Assembly: GCA_029858305.1 (NCBI GenBank)
Contig: JAOUFI010000012.1
Location: 1 to 49,939, forward strand
From: Candidatus Thorarchaeota archaeon
Lineage (GTDB): Archaea; Asgardarchaeota; Thorarchaeia; Thorarchaeales; Thorarchaeaceae
Reading direction: 5' to 3'
DNA length: 49,939 nt
Part shown: positions 44,466 through 49,939 of the stretch, piece by piece
How positions within the stretch are numbered: position 1 is the first letter of the stretch
Layout of the letters: every line of letters begins with the position of its first letter
Notes under the pieces: generated by a model
What the model was told of the DNA's origin: nothing
The model's input: the letters and a program-made list of their open reading frames with translations, nothing else
Database searches by the model: none
Program-made: the position numbers and the translations under genes

Positions 44466-44888
44466 ATGCAACCTTGGTGGCCGAGGATTATTATACGCCC
44501 TAAAGTTAGACTTACAAGGCCTAGGTTTAGAATGCCAACTAGACCTCCCGATACAGTCATTTTTGGTATCATGTTCATTGCAGTTCTGTTTGTCCTCGGA
44601 GGCAATGTTTACACTCTAGTAAGAACTCCTCCCGCGATTGCAGGTGGCTCTGGTGGAGTACCCATTCTTGTCGCTCCAAGTCTTGACTCACAGCTTGGAA
44701 TGGAAGGCGTTGTTGCGTCTGTAGTAGTCTTTGTTGGTGTAATGGGACTTGGTCTTATCTACTATGGGTCAAAATACGTATTCCAACCCGGTTATGCTAC
44801 TCGACTAATGGTTCTTGGTATCATACTGTCCGGTGTATCCTTCCTCATCTTCAGTTATCTGTGGACAATAAAGACGGGTGGACTCTAA
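44466..44888 (+). CDS. OST3/OST6-like oligosaccharyltransferase membrane subunit
   Basis: The 140-residue protein has an N-terminal basic stretch, then three to four membrane helices: VIFGIMFIAVLFVLGGNVY, ASVVVFVGVMGLGLIYYG and a last pair before YLWTIKTGGL. The arrangement R-P-P, TM, R-x-PP loop, Q-x-x-x-E start of the second helix and R before the final pair resembles the transmembrane part of OST3/OST6 (TUSC3/MAGT1), lacking the thioredoxin domain. The start has CGAGGTAAG before it. STT3 lies 3.4 kb downstream, supporting an N-glycosylation role. The assignment is an inference from topology and weak motifs. Confidence 0.6.
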   Translation: MQPWWPRIIIRPKVRLTRPRFRMPTRPPDTVIFGIMFIAVLFVLGGNVYTLVRTPPAIAGGSGGVPILVAPSLDSQLGMEGVVASVVVFVGVMGLGLIYYGSKYVFQPGYATRLMVLGIILSGVSFLIFSYLWTIKTGGL

Positions 44889-44890
44889 AC

Positions 44891-45604
44891 TTATACACCG
44901 AGTATAGTGAAGGGTATGTCAGTGTGTTCCATAAGAGAATAAATAAGATTCCTAGCAATGTCAAGTTTGATTCTCTTTCGTTCATCTGCTGGAAAATGAA
45001 ACTCATGCATGGGTTTAGACCACTTACCTACAGTATCTCCAAAGTCCATCCCTGCAAGAATAACCCTGCGTGGTGAGTAAGCAGTCACTATATGACATGC
45101 CCTGTCGCCATCCGTGAAACCTCCCCAAAGAAAGGCTCGATCTGTTGGCTCTACTTGTGTACTTCCAAGTACTGCGCCTAAACTAGGAACTATCTCCATA
45201 ATCTTGTCCATATTATCTCCATGAGCATGTACTATTGTCAAAGAATCTCTTCTTGTTGCCTCTCTTATATCATCCAAATTACCATCGAGGTCTGTGACAA
45301 GCACACTGCAATCATAGCTTAGATTGAGAAGCGCGGATACTGCGCCATCAGCTGCAACATATATCGGCTTGAACAACTTTCCAACTCCCAAGGATTGAAG
45401 GTGCGTTTCAAGCGACGGACCTGCTCCACAAATTACAACAGTCTTACCCTTGATTCTTTGTTCCAAATCTTGTAACAAAGACTTTGGGTTGACTACTTTC
45501 AATAGCTCTGTGAGTAGCCTTGTTGCTTCTCGATCCGAGGATGGATCAAGACTCAATTTATCTACGATATCAAGATAGATTGGTTGCCAATCCGTCCATC
45601 TCAT
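44891..45604 (-). CDS. mptE: 6-hydroxymethylpterin diphosphokinase, MptE type
   Basis: MptE transfers pyrophosphate from ATP to 6-hydroxymethyl-7,8-dihydropterin, replacing FolK in archaea. The 237-residue DUF115 protein has the nucleotide region TVVICGAGPSLETHL (about residue 54), VAADGAVSALL, SVLVTDLDGNLDDI and IVHAHGDNMDKI, then DGDRACHIVTA and ILAGMDFGDTVGKWSKP. Its ATG overlaps the stop of dihydropteroate synthase (ATGA), so the two pterin enzymes are made together. Confidence 0.92.
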   Translation of the reverse strand: MRWTDWQPIYLDIVDKLSLDPSSDREATRLLTELLKVVNPKSLLQDLEQRIKGKTVVICGAGPSLETHLQSLGVGKLFKPIYVAADGAVSALLNLSYDCSVLVTDLDGNLDDIREATRRDSLTIVHAHGDNMDKIMEIVPSLGAVLGSTQVEPTDRAFLWGGFTDGDRACHIVTAYSPRRVILAGMDFGDTVGKWSKPMHEFHFPADERKRIKLDIARNLIYSLMEHTDIPFTILGV

Positions 45605-46470
45605 CCCAGATCACCTGACTGGATACCATGATCTGTTTGAATACTCTTACGAATTGCCTCTCCTACACGGACCGCTATTCTTGATTCTTTGACATCATGA
45701 GTTCGTATGATGTTGGCACCATTATAGACTGCCACTGAGGTTGCAGCAATTGACCCTGTTAACCGATCCGCAGGATCTGACTGGTCTAATAGACTTCCAA
45801 TGAAGGCCTTTCTAGACACTCCCACAAGGATTGGTTGACCAAGTACAGCGAAGGCACCTAAATTATGCAATATTTCATAGTCCACATTAGATGGTTTGCC
45901 AAAGCCTATTCCCGGGTCTACAAGTATCATACCTGTATCAATTCCAGCATCACGAGCTAATGAGAGGCTTTCTCTAAGTGATTCTAATGAAGATTGAATA
46001 CTGTCACAATACGGTCTACAGTTTGCCATAAGTATGACTGGAGCGTTTCTATCTGAAGCAAGGCCTGCCATTTTAGAATCTGCTTTTAATCCAGATACAT
46101 CGTTAATCACTGTAACTCCCATGTCGAGTGCCTTCTCAGCCACCTTTGATGACATAGTATCAATCGATAGCGGTAGTTTGGTCATAGATGTGATAATATC
46201 AATCGCGTTTGTAACACGCTTGAGTTCATCGCGAGCAGTTATCTCTCGAGTATGATAAATCTCTCTCGGAGCTGTTGAGGCACCGCCTATATCGATAATG
46301 TCTGCTCCTTCTCTCTCAAATCTGGCAATAATCCGTCGCACGTCTTCTTCTTTGGCAGCAACTGTACCTTTGTAGAAGGACTCTGGTGATAGATTAATGA
46401 CACCCATAATCCTAACAGGATACTCATTCCCTATCCGAAGACCTGCAACATCAACGTAGGGCTGTTCCAA
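45601..46470 (-). CDS. folP: Dihydropteroate synthase
   Basis: DHPS condenses hydroxymethyl-dihydropterin pyrophosphate with p-aminobenzoate or a related arylamine. The 289-residue TIM-barrel protein has MGVINLSPESFYKG, GADIIDIGGASTAP, LPLSIDTMSSKVAEKAL, VINDVSGLKAD, LVDPGIGFGKPSNVDYEIL and VGVSRKAFIGSLL. The start is TTG with GAGGTGAT before it. Together with MptE it makes the pterin part of a folate or methanopterin cofactor, which would supply C1 carriers for the neighbouring glycine-cleavage proteins. Confidence 0.94.
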   Translation of the reverse strand: MEQPYVDVAGLRIGNEYPVRIMGVINLSPESFYKGTVAAKEEDVRRIIARFEREGADIIDIGGASTAPREIYHTREITARDELKRVTNAIDIITSMTKLPLSIDTMSSKVAEKALDMGVTVINDVSGLKADSKMAGLASDRNAPVILMANCRPYCDSIQSSLESLRESLSLARDAGIDTGMILVDPGIGFGKPSNVDYEILHNLGAFAVLGQPILVGVSRKAFIGSLLDQSDPADRLTGSIAATSVAVYNGANIIRTHDVKESRIAVRVGEAIRKSIQTDHGIQSGDLG

Positions 46471-46558
46471 TCGCTATCACCTCTACATGAAGTCTGTATG
46501 GAAGGAAATAAAATGTAGCTGATTTAGCCATGGACCCATCAATAATCGGGGTAATTTG

Positions 46559-47704
46559 ATGAGTGACAAGTTGGAAAGGACTCACCTCTACGATTGGCAT
46601 AAAATGCACGGTGATGTGATTCCATTTGCTGGCTGGGAGATGCCAGTAAGATATAGTGACATTAGAGATGAACATATGGCAGTTAGAGATGCAGTTGGCA
46701 TTTTTGACACTAGTCACATGTTCCGATTCTTTATCAAAGGCCCACAGGCCTCAGAATTCCTTCAAAGGATGACCACAAATAATGTGAGCAAGCTCGAAGT
46801 GAATGGTGGTCATTACACCACCTGTTTAAACGAAAATGGAGGCATTCGTGATGACCTGATGCTCTATCGGATAGATGCAGATGAATACATCTGGGTCACA
46901 AACGCAGCAAATGGACCAAAGATTAGAGAGCACTTGGTGAAACACTCCAAGTCTTTTGATGTGCAAGTTCAAGATCGGTCATCAGAGATTGCCATGATTG
47001 CAGTGCAGGGCCCAAAGGCGCTGCATCTTCTCAGTAAAATGGCAGGACGTGACCTGAATGAATATAGTCGATTCACATGCAATCCTGTCAAAATTGCAGG
47101 TTATGACACATACCTCTGTAGGACTGGGTATACAGGCGAAGATGGTGCTGAAGTGCTAATCCTAAATTGTCCCCTCACCAATGAGGGCAAGAAACGAGCA
47201 ATAGGATTCTGGGAGGCACTACTTTCACAAGGATCTGAGTTTGGTGCCACGCCATGTGGGCTTGGGGCAAGAGACTCCACTCGTCTTGAAGCAGGGCTTG
47301 TCCTATACGGTCACGAACTTGATGAGGATACTTCTCCTATTGAAGCAAGAATTCCGTATGCTGTCAAGTTCAAAGTTGAGCCGCATTACATTGGTTATGA
47401 TATCGTTAAGAGCCATAAAGAGGTGGGCGTCAAGAAAACACGCATAGGCTTTGTAATGACCGATCGTGGTATTCCACGAGAAAACTATCCTATCCTCTTG
47501 AATGGTCAAGTAATTGGTCAAACAACAAGTGGTGGCGTATCACCAATTTTGAATAATGGTATTGGCCTGGGATATGTTCCTCCAGATCTTGTCAATATAG
47601 GAGATGTGATTGAGATTGATATCAAGGGACGACATCGCAAGGCCAAGGTAACAGAGTGGCCCTTTTACGACCCTCAGAGGTATGGTGCGACTCGCACCGG
47701 ATAA
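46559..47704 (+). CDS. gcvT: Glycine cleavage system T protein (aminomethyltransferase)
   Basis: GcvT moves the methylene unit from lipoyl-bound aminomethyl to a tetrahydropterin. The 381-residue protein has YDWHKMHGDVIPFAGWEMPV, FDTSHMFRF, NENGGIRDDLMLYR, IAVQGP near residue 140, the folate-site region CRTGYTGEDGAEVL, and LGARDSTRLEAGL. The ATG at 46559 is chosen over a TTG three bases earlier. It is divergent from the pterin genes and 53 bases ahead of gcvH. GcvP is not in the window. Confidence 0.96.
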   Translation: MSDKLERTHLYDWHKMHGDVIPFAGWEMPVRYSDIRDEHMAVRDAVGIFDTSHMFRFFIKGPQASEFLQRMTTNNVSKLEVNGGHYTTCLNENGGIRDDLMLYRIDADEYIWVTNAANGPKIREHLVKHSKSFDVQVQDRSSEIAMIAVQGPKALHLLSKMAGRDLNEYSRFTCNPVKIAGYDTYLCRTGYTGEDGAEVLILNCPLTNEGKKRAIGFWEALLSQGSEFGATPCGLGARDSTRLEAGLVLYGHELDEDTSPIEARIPYAVKFKVEPHYIGYDIVKSHKEVGVKKTRIGFVMTDRGIPRENYPILLNGQVIGQTTSGGVSPILNNGIGLGYVPPDLVNIGDVIEIDIKGRHRKAKVTEWPFYDPQRYGATRTG

Positions 47705-47757
47705 CATCCAAACTGATTTAAACAGAATATAATATTCCGATATTGTTGGTGGACTAT

Positions 47758-48153
47758 ATGGGCGGCACCGAAGTCAAAGATGGACTATACTACAGTAAAG
47801 AGCATGAGTATGCTAGAGTTGAAGGTGACATTGCTGTTATCGGGATAACCGATCACGCTCAAAACGCACTGCATGAAATCACATTTGTTGAAATTTCAGA
47901 TGTTGGCACAATCCTCAAAGCAGGCGACGAATGTGGACTTGTAGAGTCCATGAAGGCATCATCAGACATCTTCACTCCTGTTAGCGGTGAGATTATTGAG
48001 GTGAATGTTGAGCTAGAGAATGCACCTGAAATTGTCAATGAAGATTGCTATGGTAAAGGCTGGATGTTCAAAATCAAGCCATCAAATCTTGCTGCGGATC
48101 TTTCAAAGCTAATGGATGCAGAAGCATACAAATCATTCATCGAGTCTGAATAG
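47758..48153 (+). CDS. gcvH: Glycine cleavage system H protein
   Basis: GcvH carries the aminomethyl group on a lipoyl-lysine. The 131-residue protein has GLYYSKEHEYARVEGDIAVIGITDHAQNAL at its start and the lipoylation site CGLVESMKASSDIFTP (Lys about residue 65), then SGEIIEVN and NEDCYGKGWMFKI. The ATG at 47758 follows GGTGG at good spacing. It is in the same unit as gcvT, with a hairpin terminator after it. Confidence 0.95.
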   Translation: MGGTEVKDGLYYSKEHEYARVEGDIAVIGITDHAQNALHEITFVEISDVGTILKAGDECGLVESMKASSDIFTPVSGEIIEVNVELENAPEIVNEDCYGKGWMFKIKPSNLAADLSKLMDAEAYKSFIESE

Positions 48154-48167
48154 AATCTGATTAGGGA

Positions 48168-48215
48168 AAACGCGGGGCGTTTCTGATAGCGTCCCACGGT
48201 CTTCTTTTCTCACTC
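48168..48215 (+). terminator. Terminator after gcvH
   Basis: AAACGC (48168-48173) pairs with GCGTTT (48177-48182) around GGG, followed about 20 bases later by a CTTCTTTTCTC pyrimidine tract. Confidence 0.45.
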
Positions 48216-48331
48216 TTGTCATAATATTATGCTTTTAGTCGTTAGGACAACTATATGATTAACAACAACCTTTTTAGCATATCACAAAATCGCTGCTGCA
48301 AGTTCGAAAGAGCACGGAGAGCGTACTCCAC

Positions 48332-49939
48332 ATGTCGTTTGGTAAAGTAAAAAGGTCCACTGGAAGATTTCTCAGACAAGTATTCCATAGACCGAAGTCG
48401 AAGATTTCACGTGGCTCAGTCATTATCATTGCAATCCTATTCATCATTTTCACAACTGCACTGTTGCTACGTTTAGAGCCTCTAATCAACTCTCAACCAA
48501 TCGTACGTGCCTTTGACCCATGGTTCCAGTTGCGGGTTACTGATTATGTGACTGAAAATGGGTTTGGTGCATTCTTCTCTTGGTATGATGACTCAACATG
48601 GGTTCCCTTTGGACGCGACATGGCTAAGACAAGCTATGTGGGAGTACCTTTCACAAGCGCATTCTTCTATTTTCTGCTTAACGGACTGGGCATCCAAGTA
48701 GATGTTCTTACAGTTTCACTAGTTCTTCCTGCATTTATGGGCGCTCTTACTGCTATTGTTGCGTTCTTTCTGGGTAGAGAGCTCTCAAATAACACAGTCG
48801 GATTGTTCACCGGCATCTTTACTGCATTCATTCCTGCCTATCTTCAGAGAACAGTTGCAGGCTTTTACGACAATGAATGTATTGGAGTATTTGCTATCGT
48901 TCTTACCACATTTTTCTTTATGAGGGGCCTAAAACGAGGTTCAATGACTGCATCTGTTGGTGCGGGACTCTCCCTCGGGTATCTGCTTGTATCTTGGGGT
49001 GCCGCAGAGTTCATGCTTGGATTACTAGCTCTCTACGCGTTCCTGATGCTTGCAATAGGCCATTATAGTAAGCGATTACTCTCAAGCTTTCTCATCACAA
49101 TCTCACTTGGACTCTTCATCGGAGGATTAATACCAAGGAATGGATTTACTGACCTGACATCCTTTACGACGCTTGCTCCTATCGGAGTTGCTGGACTCCT
49201 TGTGCTGTACGAGGTTTGGCTCCGAGTGGGACATTACCGTGAAGCCACAGCCAGTGTCATGGCTCCATATATGAAACCCATACTTCTTGGATTGGTAGCC
49301 CCTGCTGTTGGTGTTGTGTCCTACATGCTATATGTAGGAAGCAATGCTTTGACAATCACGCCATATACTTCAAACCCAATCCTTACAATTGGATCAAAGT
49401 TCCTTACTGTACTTAATCCATTTACAAGGTTAGATCAGAGAATTCTTGCCTCAGTTGCAGAACACCTTCCGAGCCCATGGGGTAGCTTCTATAACACGCT
49501 TCTGGTCTTGATCTTCTTCTTCCCACTCGGTATGTACTTCCTCTTCAAGCGAGGTCGTGATGAAGATTGGCTAATGGTTTTCTATGGTCTATTCTCTGTC
49601 TACTTTGCTGGAAGTATGATACGTCTAAGCCTGATTCTAGGTCCAGGTGTAGCAGTCTTAGCTGCTGTAGCAGCCTACAATATACTTGCACCTTACGCTA
49701 AGGTGGTAACACAACAGTCAGTGTTTGAGAGGCGTAGGTTTAGAATGAGTTCGTCGCTCACATCAGAGCACGCTCTTACTGCCTTTGCCTTCGTAGGTCT
49801 GTTACTCTCTGTCAATGTCATACTTGGTGTACAGTATGTTCAGGCACAAGTGGGTAATCCTGAGTTTGCACAGGCTCCCCTATCATCTGCAAGTCAGTCT
49901 ACAGATTGGCAGGTGGCAATGACTTATGTCAGGAATGTT
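48332..49939 (+). CDS. aglB: Oligosaccharyltransferase catalytic subunit STT3/AglB (cut by window end)
   Basis: STT3/AglB moves a lipid-linked glycan onto Asn-x-Ser/Thr on the outer face of the membrane. The frame is open for 536 codons to the window end. It has a cytoplasmic start, a first membrane helix SVIIIAILFIIFTTALLL, the first catalytic acid in AFDPWFQLR, YDNECIGVFA (matching the STT3 YDNEG region) and the external-loop motif LASVAEHLPSPWG, which corresponds to SVSE/TIxE. The WWDYG site lies beyond the window. The ATG is preceded by GGAGA. With the OST3/6-like gene nearby it suggests a multi-subunit OST. Confidence 0.93.
   Translation, partial: MSFGKVKRSTGRFLRQVFHRPKSKISRGSVIIIAILFIIFTTALLLRLEPLINSQPIVRAFDPWFQLRVTDYVTENGFGAFFSWYDDSTWVPFGRDMAKTSYVGVPFTSAFFYFLLNGLGIQVDVLTVSLVLPAFMGALTAIVAFFLGRELSNNTVGLFTGIFTAFIPAYLQRTVAGFYDNECIGVFAIVLTTFFFMRGLKRGSMTASVGAGLSLGYLLVSWGAAEFMLGLLALYAFLMLAIGHYSKRLLSSFLITISLGLFIGGLIPRNGFTDLTSFTTLAPIGVAGLLVLYEVWLRVGHYREATASVMAPYMKPILLGLVAPAVGVVSYMLYVGSNALTITPYTSNPILTIGSKFLTVLNPFTRLDQRILASVAEHLPSPWGSFYNTLLVLIFFFPLGMYFLFKRGRDEDWLMVFYGLFSVYFAGSMIRLSLILGPGVAVLAAVAAYNILAPYAKVVTQQSVFERRRFRMSSSLTSEHALTAFAFVGLLLSVNVILGVQYVQAQVGNPEFAQAPLSSASQSTDWQVAMTYVRNV

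Noticed and set aside
44404-44619. Plus-strand frame overlapping the OST3/6-like gene
   Set aside because: The other frame, from 44466, has a good ribosome site and clear membrane helices with family-like motifs.
48154-48331. Gap between gcvH and STT3 as a possible small gene
   Set aside because: It holds a hairpin terminator and an AT-rich promoter-like stretch; no frame with a ribosome site or conserved pattern was found.

Overview
The window reads as a chromosomal segment of an archaeon from the Asgard (Promethearchaeota) lineage, with a Thorarchaeia-like genome as my best guess. The archaeal signature is direct: split RNA polymerase A'/A'' genes, archaeal ribosomal proteins (L30e, L7Ae, S28e, L24e, L18e), aIF5B, PolD large subunit, glycerol-1-phosphate dehydrogenase, CDP-archaeol synthase, RadB, and the archaeal mevalonate branch. 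The Asgard assignment is inferred from eukaryote-like genes: an Arf-family GTPase, an Elf1 factor, an OST3/OST6-like membrane protein near STT3, and a putative PAC3/PAC4-type proteasome chaperone.

Layout. 1-4630: rpoA1-rpoA2-L30e-nusA-S12-S7. 4732-6502: accessory insert (EamA transporter, a decayed flavodoxin pseudogene, a GNAT acetyltransferase) sitting where EF-2 often lies. 6672-7973: EF-1A. 8104-10203: a membrane zinc-ribbon protein, three tandem paralogous micro-genes of 29-33 codons, an intron-containing tRNA-Ser(GCU), a hemerythrin-like protein and the SRP RNA. 10253-13750: aIF5B, an inverted NDK and L24e/S28e/L7Ae. 13862-15537: G1PDH and an Arf-like GTPase. 15746-18654: rpoD-L18e-L13-S9-rpoN-S2. 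18658-22494: mevalonate kinase, UbiD-like decarboxylase and two-subunit aconitase X, i.e. the trans-anhydromevalonate-phosphate route. 22595-25778: tRNA-Pro(CGG), a phosphoesterase, a SWIM protein resembling Shu2/SWS1, a GIFT/IFT52-like membrane protein and EngB. 25753-29275: Lhr helicase, two tiny genes and Elf1. 29437-44285: cysteine desulfurase-like enzyme, a multi-OB RPA, PolD DP2, CBS protein, CarS, RadB, a RuvC-fold protein, an XPD-like helicase, a PAC-like chaperone, a zinc finger and topoisomerase I. 44466-49939: OST3/6-like protein, MptE, dihydropteroate synthase, GcvT, GcvH and the first 536 codons of STT3/AglB.

How the genes fit together. Most are housekeeping: transcription, translation, replication and repair, ether-lipid synthesis (isoprenoid precursors, G1P backbone, CDP-archaeol), pterin-linked C1 metabolism (DHPS, MptE, GcvT, GcvH) and N-glycosylation.

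The strongest candidate for something undescribed is the triplet of micro-genes at 8651-8945. All three proteins begin Met-Ala-Leu and end in the same S-T-[DE]-A-[LV]-x-Y-A-Y-x-Y-R-R motif. The copies differ at many synonymous sites, and the Arg-Arg codons of the first two form the Shine-Dalgarno site of the next copy. Their function is unknown. Secondary novelties are the RuvC-fold protein between RadB and an XPD-like helicase, a D-loop intron in tRNA-Ser, and a 38-residue membrane peptide with an acidic tail. No insertion sequences, CRISPR arrays, rRNA genes or inteins were seen.
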